Shown here: positions 42,587-50,258 of the stretch, in pieces
How positions within the stretch are numbered: the stretch's first letter is position 1
Layout: every line of letters begins with the position of its first letter
DNA from: an uncultured Bacteroides sp.
Lineage (GTDB): Bacteria > Bacteroidota > Bacteroidia > Bacteroidales > Bacteroidaceae
NCBI GenBank assembly: GCA_905201685.1
Contig: CAJKOW010000001.1
Span: 1 to 64,000, forward strand
Direction of reading: 5' to 3'
Length of the DNA: 64,000 nt
Made by a program: the position numbers and the translations under genes
The notes under the pieces: model-generated
Seen by the model: only the letters and a program-made list of their open reading frames with translations
Database searches by the model: none
Told to the model about the DNA's origin: nothing

Positions 42587-43849
42587 TTAGTTGTCCAAAC
42601 TACGCTTGCGCCACAATGCCTCTAAATAATAGTAATCGGCGTACGAAAGAGGTACATCCACTTCGCTCTCGTGAGGAGCAGAACCGGTGGAATGCAAAAG
42701 CAGGAAGCCATAGTTTGCCCCGTATTCCGACTGATAAGATCGGTTCAGACTATCAATTATCTTATCGGCTGCAGCCTTATACTTCTTGCCTTTCTCCATA
42801 TCGGCATACTCCGAAAGTTCGTACAAGCCTGAAGCTATGATCGCAGCAGCCGAAGCATCACGAGGAACATCCGGAATGCCGGGAGCTTTCATATCCCAGT
42901 AAGGCACACCGTCTTCGGGCATATTGGACCAAGACAATATGAAATCGGCAATAGCCTCGGCCTGGCGTAAATAAGCAGCCTCTTTCGTAAAGCGGTAGCA
43001 CAGAGTATATCCATACAGTCCCCAACCCTGTCCACGACTCCAGAACGAATCATCCGAATAGCCCTGATAGGTGCACTTCATACGGACTGCACCTGTAGCC
43101 GGATCATAATCCACCACATGATAGGAAGAATAATCGCTACGGAAATGGTTCTTCATCGTTGTATTGGCATGGTTCACAGCCACTCTCCAGTAAAGAGAAT
43201 CACCTGTCAGCTGAGTAGCGCTGAACAGCATTTCCAGATTCATCATATTATCTATAATGACTGGATACTTCCAACGATCCCGGTTAAAGTCCCAGGAACG
43301 TATACACTTCACACGATCATCGTAACGCGAAACCAAAGTCTTGGCAGCCTGTATCACCACATCCTTATAAGAACGTTCTCCTGTCCACTGATAAGCCTTT
43401 CCGAAACTGTTATTCACCATAAAGCCCAGATCGTGCGTACCCTTATAACGCTTCACTTCTTCCAGTGGCCAGGTGAAACTGATGGCCTGCTGACGCCAAT
43501 AATCGTTGTTCGTATAAGCATAAACATGCCACAAACTGCCCGGAAAGAACCCTGAGCACCAGTCGTAAGGCGATACCAATGCCAACGATCCATCCTTGGC
43601 AATACTACGCGGCATCACTTTCCTTTTACAGATATTATCTTTCTGTTTCTTTGCCTTGTTGGTCGCAGCAATAGCAAAATCCAACTGCCGGCAAGCAAAA
43701 GCAAAAGCATTATCCACGGACGAAGGAACCGCATACAACAAATTAAAACGGTCTTTCCAGTCAATTATCCGATGTGTGTCATATACCTTCAAGTACCCTC
43801 TACGGTTGGTGTCAAGATATACGGCTGCCCGATAAAGGTCCTGATACAA
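42587..43849 (-). CDS. GH88 unsaturated glucuronyl hydrolase carrying a lyase C-terminal remnant at its N-terminus
   Basis: This GH88 domain removes the 4,5-unsaturated uronic acid left by polysaccharide lyases. Both catalytic Asp motifs are present (THDLGFM and VIIDNMMNLEML), as are SRGQGWGLYGY and the C-terminal SEVDVPLSYADYYYLEAL. The N-terminus is abnormal: there is no signal peptide and no ATG, only a TTG at 43849. The first 45 residues (LYQDLYRAAVYLD, then WKDRFNLLYA) look like the C-terminus of an alginate-lyase-family protein. GH88 homology begins only around SSVDNAFAFACRQL. This indicates a former lyase-GH88 fusion cut by a 67-bp insertion (see repeat entry); whether it is still translated is unclear. 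Confidence 0.8.
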   Translation of the reverse strand: MYQDLYRAAVYLDTNRRGYLKVYDTHRIIDWKDRFNLLYAVPSSVDNAFAFACRQLDFAIAATNKAKKQKDNICKRKVMPRSIAKDGSLALVSPYDWCSGFFPGSLWHVYAYTNNDYWRQQAISFTWPLEEVKRYKGTHDLGFMVNNSFGKAYQWTGERSYKDVVIQAAKTLVSRYDDRVKCIRSWDFNRDRWKYPVIIDNMMNLEMLFSATQLTGDSLYWRVAVNHANTTMKNHFRSDYSSYHVVDYDPATGAVRMKCTYQGYSDDSFWSRGQGWGLYGYTLCYRFTKEAAYLRQAEAIADFILSWSNMPEDGVPYWDMKAPGIPDVPRDASAAAIIASGLYELSEYADMEKGKKYKAAADKIIDSLNRSYQSEYGANYGFLLLHSTGSAPHESEVDVPLSYADYYYLEALWRKRSLDN

Positions 43850-43934
43850 CTTTTGTTGCGTACAATCATGTGTAAACTACTTTGCCATTAAGCAACAGCT
43901 CCACGTCCTGATACAACTTTTGTTGCGTACAATC
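43838..43934 (-). repeat. 30-bp direct repeat flanking a 37-bp spacer at the lyase/GH88 junction
   Basis: Positions 43838-43867 and 43905-43934 are identical over 30 bp, offset by 67 bp. The offset is not a multiple of three. Deleting one copy plus the spacer joins the upstream lyase frame to the GH88 frame without a stop. Confidence 0.95.
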
Positions 43935-44837
43935 CCATCCATCGTCTTGTCGATAAGGCCATTCACTTACATCTTTTCCGGCAAATTGTGCCAGATAATC
44001 CATCGCATCGTAAAGGCTACGTCCGTCCGACGACTCAAGGCCATCAATCTGCAATCCCCGATGCTTGGCCATCAGACAGATATCAATCAAATAATGCAGA
44101 TTACGCTGTGAAGCATCAAAAGAGTGTTTACAGTCCAGTTCATAAGGTTGTTTCCCCGACGGCTCTATCTGCTTGAAAATACGTTTGGCAGGAATTGATT
44201 CTATCACTTTATCAGCCACTTCCTTTTTACCTATATATAAGGCATAGGCTATGACTTGCGCATCGTAAGCCGTTCCCCGATGGCCGGCCCATGCCTTCGC
44301 ATCCACTTCTTGTGAAGAGGCTTGCATACCGTCCAGTAAATCAGCGAACCAGGCTTTCAACCGCTTAGCATCTTTGGAAGTCAGCTGGCTGGAAGCTTCG
44401 AGCAACTGTACAGCATCCAGCATTTCAATGAACGGATAGGTTTCGAGTACATCAAAATTGTCCGGAGTCATCCGGGTATTCTTATCCAGGAAATTCGTCC
44501 GTATCAGCTCAACAGCCTTTTGAGCATAAATTTCTTCCTCACTAAAAAAGTATGCCAAAGCCAATGTTGTGATTCGATCGGAAATCATATCCACCCGCTT
44601 ACATGAAGATTCACATTCAACTCCGGATAACGGTTGTTGTGTATCCACAGTGTCGGCTCCGATCTTTAAATATCCATCCGCTTGCGTTTTCAGTTCCTGC
44701 AGCGAAGCGGCATAATAAGCATCCTGCACCGACTGCTTGACATCCGTCAGATGATTTCTATCCCAAACAGACTGTGCATGCAATGAAAGTGAACAGCAGG
44801 AAATAACAAAAACACGTAATATCGATCTCAAATTCAT
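43866..44837 (-). CDS. Alginate-lyase-fold polysaccharide lyase, C-terminally truncated
   Basis: A 323-residue exported protein (signal ends near SLSLHAQ) of the alginate lyase (alpha/alpha)-barrel superfamily (PF05426; PL38-like is possible). Seen: AWAGHRGTAYDAQVIAYALY, IEPSGKQPYELDCKHSFD with SQRNLHYLIDICLMA, and the terminal WPYRQDDGWDCTQQKLYQD. Intact relatives continue with LYRA-type helices. Here the frame instead runs into a 12-residue foreign tail (VELLLNGKVVYT) and stops, while the missing helices are found at the start of the next gene. The catalytic core seems complete, so activity may survive. Confidence 0.78.
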   Translation of the reverse strand: MNLRSILRVFVISCCSLSLHAQSVWDRNHLTDVKQSVQDAYYAASLQELKTQADGYLKIGADTVDTQQPLSGVECESSCKRVDMISDRITTLALAYFFSEEEIYAQKAVELIRTNFLDKNTRMTPDNFDVLETYPFIEMLDAVQLLEASSQLTSKDAKRLKAWFADLLDGMQASSQEVDAKAWAGHRGTAYDAQVIAYALYIGKKEVADKVIESIPAKRIFKQIEPSGKQPYELDCKHSFDASQRNLHYLIDICLMAKHRGLQIDGLESSDGRSLYDAMDYLAQFAGKDVSEWPYRQDDGWDCTQQKLYQDVELLLNGKVVYT

Positions 44838-44849
44838 AGCCCCATCCTA

Positions 44850-46400
44850 TTAATAATTAATCCTATTAGCAAATTTTCTCTCCTTGGCCCATATATCTTC
44901 CGATACTTTTAACCAATTGCCCAATTCTGTTTTTAAAAACTCAGCCTGTTTTTCAGGAATCTCTTCCAGTGTCAGCGAAGTCTGCTGATAAGGATCTTTT
45001 ATATTATCGAACAACAGATAATTGCCATCCTTTTGTACCACATAAGAATAACGGTCGGTACGCACTCCTTTCTCTTTCAGCATAAAGTAGAAAGAAGACT
45101 GAGGCTTCTGAACGCTACCAAAATCACCGGTAAGAATGCCCTGAGAGTAATTTTTCCCTTTCACCGTATCAGGAAGTCGATCAGCCAGTCCCAGCATGCC
45201 CAACAAAGTTGGCATAATATCCTGTGCTCCTATCATCAAATCATTTATTTGCGGTTTCAGTTGCGCCGGGTAACGCATTATGAATGGAATCAGCAAAGCC
45301 TCATCATAGATCACACCTTTGGCCATTCTGCCATGGCTTCCCATCATTTCTCCATGATCGGCAGCAAATATCACCAATGTATTATCAGTCAGTCCCTCCT
45401 CATCCAAAGCATTCAGAACACGGCCAATCTCATCATCGATGCATTTAACCAATGAAAAATAAACCTTGGCTTCCAGTGATAACCTCTCCAAATTTTTCGC
45501 TTGTTTGCCTTCGCCATACTCTACATTGGGACGAAGCAACAATTCCTTAGAACCTAAGTCCTTATAATATTTATTAAAGACCTCTTCCCGGCAATCACTT
45601 ACACTGGAATAGGGTGTATGAGGAGGATTCAAACTCCAAAACAGGCTGAAAGGTTTAGACGAATCCCGTTCCCCTTCACGGTTTTTCAGATACTTAATTA
45701 CAACATCAGCCTCAACTTCCGAAGTAAAACGGTGATAAAAATAAGCCTCTCCATCCTTCTTCCCTCCGACCAATTCCGGACGGTTGGAATAGGCCACTGC
45801 ATTGAAATGATTATCCCTCAACTGCTGGAACCAGAACTTATTACTTTTACGACCTCTTCCTTCAGGAATGTAAGTATCATAATTATAGGTATAATGTCCT
45901 CCTGGCTCTTCTGTAGTACCCACATAATTTCCTTTTTTATCGAATAAAGGTTCGGTACGGTGCCAATGCGTTTTGCCTACGTAAGCAGTCTCATATCCCG
46001 ATGCTGCCAGCACGTCTGTAAAACAAACAATACAGTCTGGAATGCCTTGCTTTTTCCCTTTAAAACAATTTGTATCTACCCCATTTTTCTCAGGGAACAT
46101 TTCTGTCATTAACATGGCACGATGAGGACTGCTTAAAGGGCAAGTACTACAGGCACGACTAAAGACAACGCCCTGTTTAGCCAAACGGTCCAAATTGGGC
46201 GTATGAACAGGATCGCCCACGGTACTCAAAACATTACGATATGCCGGATTGCTCCATAAACTCAATGCATTCAGCCGATATTGATCTGCAAATATGTACA
46301 CCAGGTTTGGTCGTTGTTCCTGTCCGAATGCCTGCGTAAATACTCCAACAGCAAATGTAAAAGGAAGTCCCCATTTTATTTTATCAAAACAAAACTCCAT
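44850..46400 (-). CDS. S1-family arylsulfatase-type exosulfatase
   Basis: A 516-residue exported sulfatase with signal peptide (cleavage near QAFGQ). The metal-binding PNLVYIFADQYR and the serine-type motif SSPHR (Ser90 to be converted to formylglycine) are present, with downstream FAADHGEMMGSHGRMAKGVIYDEA giving the second Asp-His set. The SPHRAMLMT wording resembles Bacteroides glucosamine-6-O- and related sulfatases, but the subfamily and positional specificity cannot be fixed by eye. It lies 12 bp before the lyase gene. Confidence 0.9.
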   Translation of the reverse strand: MEFCFDKIKWGLPFTFAVGVFTQAFGQEQRPNLVYIFADQYRLNALSLWSNPAYRNVLSTVGDPVHTPNLDRLAKQGVVFSRACSTCPLSSPHRAMLMTEMFPEKNGVDTNCFKGKKQGIPDCIVCFTDVLAASGYETAYVGKTHWHRTEPLFDKKGNYVGTTEEPGGHYTYNYDTYIPEGRGRKSNKFWFQQLRDNHFNAVAYSNRPELVGGKKDGEAYFYHRFTSEVEADVVIKYLKNREGERDSSKPFSLFWSLNPPHTPYSSVSDCREEVFNKYYKDLGSKELLLRPNVEYGEGKQAKNLERLSLEAKVYFSLVKCIDDEIGRVLNALDEEGLTDNTLVIFAADHGEMMGSHGRMAKGVIYDEALLIPFIMRYPAQLKPQINDLMIGAQDIMPTLLGMLGLADRLPDTVKGKNYSQGILTGDFGSVQKPQSSFYFMLKEKGVRTDRYSYVVQKDGNYLLFDNIKDPYQQTSLTLEEIPEKQAEFLKTELGNWLKVSEDIWAKERKFANRINY

Positions 46401-46446
46401 ATTCTTCTATTTATTAAAAAACATCCATAGTTTTATTTCATCACTT

Positions 46447-48444
46447 TTATAAATTGGCAGCTAAGTTAAACTTTTTCCCGTCAATCATTACTGTAACCTC
46501 TACACCATCCTCCTGAAAATGTTTGTTCGAAAAAGATGCATATATTTTCGGGGCGTTATCAGCGTTCTTCACCGGATAAATGACAGAGATATAGCGCACT
46601 GTATCTTTCCCTTTCTTTTCAACATCCAGCGCAACAGCCTTACGAGGTACCCGCTTCCGATAGGCAGTAGAACGCCATCCTTCCACTTCGTTCATCACGG
46701 CTTTTTGCTCAGGAAAGCACTGTAACTTTACATTGCTGTCCCCTTCGTAAGACGTTGTAATCGCAAAATCAGCCTTGTTTATAGAAACTTCTCCTTCAGC
46801 CAAATGATAGTTCAGATTCACTGTGCCAGTGGCTGTACCCACCGCTTCATCTACAATCACAAAAAACTTCTGATCGACAAAAAAGACCGTCCGCCGATGT
46901 TTCAGGTCGGCATAACTTGGATTCTCTGTCACCAGAATCTGCACATCGCCTTCCGGCTTCCAAAGTTTTGTAACCGACTGCGTTGTTTCCAGATTCTTGC
47001 CGTCAAGTGTCAGTGTATTGTGCGAAGCTGTCCGTCGGAACCAGTTTCGAAGCTTCATCACTTCACCATGTCCGGCATAGATATACGAACCACTATCCGG
47101 AAAAAGATTACGACCATTCACCCAAAGTTCGAAAGTGCCATTATCGGGCTGGCAATGCCATTCTCCCTTGGGTCCGGCTTTTACAACCATTACCGTAGCA
47201 TCTTGTTTCCAACCAGTTCTAAACGTAAAGAAGCCAGATTCCTTTGCCGCATGAGACAAGTAAGGTAAAGGAGTTCCTTCACGCCCTTCGGTTGCATAAA
47301 AACGAATCCATTCGCAATCGGGAAATAGCTGAAGCCATTCTTTATAGTTTCGGATTTCTCCAGAACGTTCCCCCAACTTGGCATCACTGAAACAAGGGTT
47401 TGTATAATCAGGGAAACAAATATTCGAATAGAACTCAATCATATTTTTTATTGTCTGTGCATATTCTTCCGGAAACTCCTGGCGGAATCCGTTTACATCG
47501 GCCATGCGAAGTGCTTTACAAAAGATATTAATGGCCGCCAGATGATAATGAGGATCCAGTTCAAACTGTCCTCCATCGGCATATACCTGTTTCTTTATTT
47601 CCCGGTTCAGCACCTCAATACCGCTCTTTCTCCACTTCTCCGCATCTTTCAGCTCCGGGAAAAAGGTACCTGCATATACCATACGCTGTGCTTCAAACAA
47701 TAAGTGATTGCCTTGTTTGGTGTAATGCTTCAATATATGAGCGGCATGACGATGATAATTCACCAGAAATTCTGTCAGGAACTCCGGAGTAAAGAACTTA
47801 GACGAATTAAAAATCAAAAACTGAGGTATCTGATCCTGTATGCGGTGACTGACTTCCAGCGGTCGCCAGGCATAACGCATATTCTCTTTATCTCCTTTCA
47901 GATTACCTTCAATGACTTGCTGAAAATCATCATCGTTTATTTCAATTAAAGGATTCTTTTTAATCCAGTCCATATATTGAAACACCCATTCACGAGCATA
48001 TTTCTCATCTCCAGATACCCGATATACCTTTCCCATAGGTGTAAACCACTTGTGACGATGCAATTGCCAGCGCAATTCATTATCTTTCACCGGCCAATAC
48101 TGCCAATCTATATCTTTGCCATAATTGAAAGAAGGCTGATATCCTTCGTGTACAAAAAAGGTATGCTCCAATGCATCATCGGCCCATTGCCAGTCTCTTT
48201 TCGAGGCTTTGATATGTTCTAAGTCCAAATCAGGATAAACTATTCCGGAACGGTTTCTGTAATAATCCAGCAAAAGCTCAGCGGCCTCTTTCCATTGTTG
48301 TCTTCCACAGGCATCTTTCACTTTCTCCAATCCGGGATAATCCAAATTCAGCAAATCAAAAACTTCCGTCCGCAATGTTTGCGCCTGGATTAGGGCAGAA
48401 AACAGACTAAAGCAGACAACTAAAATAAATCTCAAAGTTTTCAT
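46447..48444 (-). CDS. Heparinase III-like polysaccharide lyase (PL12)
   Basis: 665 residues from the ATG at 48444; a GTG five codons upstream is ignored because the signal peptide MKTLRFILVVCFSLFSALIQ begins at this ATG. The protein matches my memory of Bacteroides thetaiotaomicron PL12 heparinase III along its length: WPVKDNELRWQLHRHKW, EWVFQYMDWIKKNP and GEWHCQPDNGTFELW. Catalytic candidates, numbered from the upstream GTG, are Asn251 (KQGNHLLFEAQR), Tyr305 (LDPHYHLAA) and His435 (EWHCQPDNG). It has an N-terminal toroid and a C-terminal beta-sandwich. Likely substrate: heparan sulfate or a related glucosamine-uronate polymer. Confidence 0.9.
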   Translation of the reverse strand: MKTLRFILVVCFSLFSALIQAQTLRTEVFDLLNLDYPGLEKVKDACGRQQWKEAAELLLDYYRNRSGIVYPDLDLEHIKASKRDWQWADDALEHTFFVHEGYQPSFNYGKDIDWQYWPVKDNELRWQLHRHKWFTPMGKVYRVSGDEKYAREWVFQYMDWIKKNPLIEINDDDFQQVIEGNLKGDKENMRYAWRPLEVSHRIQDQIPQFLIFNSSKFFTPEFLTEFLVNYHRHAAHILKHYTKQGNHLLFEAQRMVYAGTFFPELKDAEKWRKSGIEVLNREIKKQVYADGGQFELDPHYHLAAINIFCKALRMADVNGFRQEFPEEYAQTIKNMIEFYSNICFPDYTNPCFSDAKLGERSGEIRNYKEWLQLFPDCEWIRFYATEGREGTPLPYLSHAAKESGFFTFRTGWKQDATVMVVKAGPKGEWHCQPDNGTFELWVNGRNLFPDSGSYIYAGHGEVMKLRNWFRRTASHNTLTLDGKNLETTQSVTKLWKPEGDVQILVTENPSYADLKHRRTVFFVDQKFFVIVDEAVGTATGTVNLNYHLAEGEVSINKADFAITTSYEGDSNVKLQCFPEQKAVMNEVEGWRSTAYRKRVPRKAVALDVEKKGKDTVRYISVIYPVKNADNAPKIYASFSNKHFQEDGVEVTVMIDGKKFNLAANL

Positions 48445-48487
48445 GGTATCAATCCTCACTACAAATTTGCAAATCTGATAAAAAATA

Positions 48488-48540
48488 AGGTTACACAGAC
48501 TTCCACACCATTTTTCAATTCATGTCCATCTGTGTAACCT
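48488..48540 (-). terminator. Inverted repeat between susD and the lyase genes (terminator or attenuator)
   Basis: AGGTTACACAGA and its exact complement form a 12-bp stem with a 29-nt loop, followed on the minus strand by TATTTTTT. It may lower expression of the enzyme genes relative to the transporter genes. Confidence 0.65.
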
Positions 48541-48575
48541 ACTTTAAACAATCTTATTACCTGTCCAGACGATTA

Positions 48576-50243
48576 TTACCAACCCGGATTCTGTCCCAAA
48601 TTGGGATTCTTGAACCGTTCTGTATTAGCAATCGGATAGAAATATAAATTGTCTGTTATGGTACGTGATTCCAATAAGAATTTGGTATATTCAAAGTCAT
48701 CACCATTCTTCACTACCTTAACGCCATAAATATCAGCTGTCTCGTCCAGATCCTTCCAACGACGAACATCCCAAAAGCGATGACCTTCGAAAGCCAACTC
48801 TACACGACGTTCATTCTTCAGACGCTTTACGAAATCTGCTTCACTCATTCCGCTCGGCAGTTCGGGCATATTTACATCTGCACGGGCACGCACCTGATTG
48901 ACAGCTTCACGCGCACTCAAAGGAAGTTCACCATCCTTATAATCCGGATTATGGAAAGCATTCACCATTGCTTCTGCATAGTTCAGCAATACTTCAGCAT
49001 AACGGAACAGAATCCAGTTATGGTTTTTAGCAGTCACTTTGCTACCAGACTCAAAACTGATGGAATTATTGACGTACTTCTGCAAATAATAACCTGTTAT
49101 TGTAGCATTTTCAATCGGAAGTCCGTTAGCTCCTCCTTCCCAGATTTCAACATTGTTAACCGGCCACTTCATATTATTGTAAACGATAGTCATTCCCATA
49201 CGAGGGTCACGGTTCGCATAAGGATTGGCTTTCATGGCAGGATTGCTCCAATCAAAAGCTGAGCCGTCTGTCATTTCATAAGCATCCACCAAATTCTGAG
49301 TAGGACAAGTGGAAGTGCTACCGCCTTCTACTCCCATCGGGAAGTTAGCCTTCTCAAAATCTCCGTTCTCACCAGTGGCACGAGCTAAAATAACTTCGGT
49401 AACTTTGTTATTGGTATCATTGAACAAATCGGAATAATTCACCAGTTTATAGCCCAGCTCGGAAGAAGAGCCAATGATTTCATAAGCAGCCTTGGCTGCT
49501 TTTTTCCAGTTCTCCGCATTGTCACTGCTATACAACGGACTTGCCATATAGAGCAACATACGTGCTTTTAAAGCCAATGCCGTACCTTTGGTAACGCGAC
49601 CAGTCTCTGCATCCGGAAAACTCTTGTAATCCACCGGCAAATAGTTAGCTAAATCAGAACATTCGTCCACAATGAACTGTGCAATCGTCTCAAAGGTAGC
49701 GGGAGTAACCTGATTAGCTTCTTCCTGTGTCAATACTTCTGTAACAAAAGGAACATTATGATAGCGTCTGATCAACTCAAAATAGAAATAAGCACGCAGG
49801 AACCGTACTTCGTACTTGTAATTGTTAAAGCACTTCATCATATTCTCATATTCATCGGAATATTTCCAGTCATCGAAAGTCAGATTAGCTGTCTCTGCCA
49901 GATACAAATTGGCAGCCCGAATGCCTGTGTAATAATTGCTCCACTGATCATCAACCGTATTGTTCGCAGACCAAGTACCGTTCACAAACCGTTGAATGTT
50001 GGAAGAATCGTATATATGAATAGCATCATCTGTCGCAGCATCGAGCATAGCTCCGTCTATCGAACAGAAATCGGCTTTCAAATATCCATAAATGTTCGTC
50101 ACCAACTGTTTTACACGAGTATAACTATCCAGAACATCCTCTTTGGTATAGTTATCGGACTCATCACAATCCATAAAGTCGCATCCAGTAAGCGTAAACA
50201 ACGACAGAAGCAATGCAAGTCCTTTTATTTTAATATTCTTCAT
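48576..50243 (-). CDS. SusD/RagB-family glycan-binding lipoprotein (pair 2)
   Basis: About 555 residues from the ATG at 50243; an upstream GTG is not favoured. Lipobox TLTGC predicts a surface lipoprotein that caps the SusC barrel. Typical blocks: YYTGIRAANLYLAE, EVRFLRAYFYFELIRRYHNVP, TKGTALALKARMLLY, ERRVELAFEGHRFWDVRRW, and the C-terminal NPNLGQNPGW. It follows its SusC by only 15 bp. A hairpin after the stop separates it from the enzyme genes. Confidence 0.95.
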   Translation of the reverse strand: MKNIKIKGLALLLSLFTLTGCDFMDCDESDNYTKEDVLDSYTRVKQLVTNIYGYLKADFCSIDGAMLDAATDDAIHIYDSSNIQRFVNGTWSANNTVDDQWSNYYTGIRAANLYLAETANLTFDDWKYSDEYENMMKCFNNYKYEVRFLRAYFYFELIRRYHNVPFVTEVLTQEEANQVTPATFETIAQFIVDECSDLANYLPVDYKSFPDAETGRVTKGTALALKARMLLYMASPLYSSDNAENWKKAAKAAYEIIGSSSELGYKLVNYSDLFNDTNNKVTEVILARATGENGDFEKANFPMGVEGGSTSTCPTQNLVDAYEMTDGSAFDWSNPAMKANPYANRDPRMGMTIVYNNMKWPVNNVEIWEGGANGLPIENATITGYYLQKYVNNSISFESGSKVTAKNHNWILFRYAEVLLNYAEAMVNAFHNPDYKDGELPLSAREAVNQVRARADVNMPELPSGMSEADFVKRLKNERRVELAFEGHRFWDVRRWKDLDETADIYGVKVVKNGDDFEYTKFLLESRTITDNLYFYPIANTERFKNPNLGQNPGW

Positions 50244-50258
50244 CTTAATCACGTTTTA

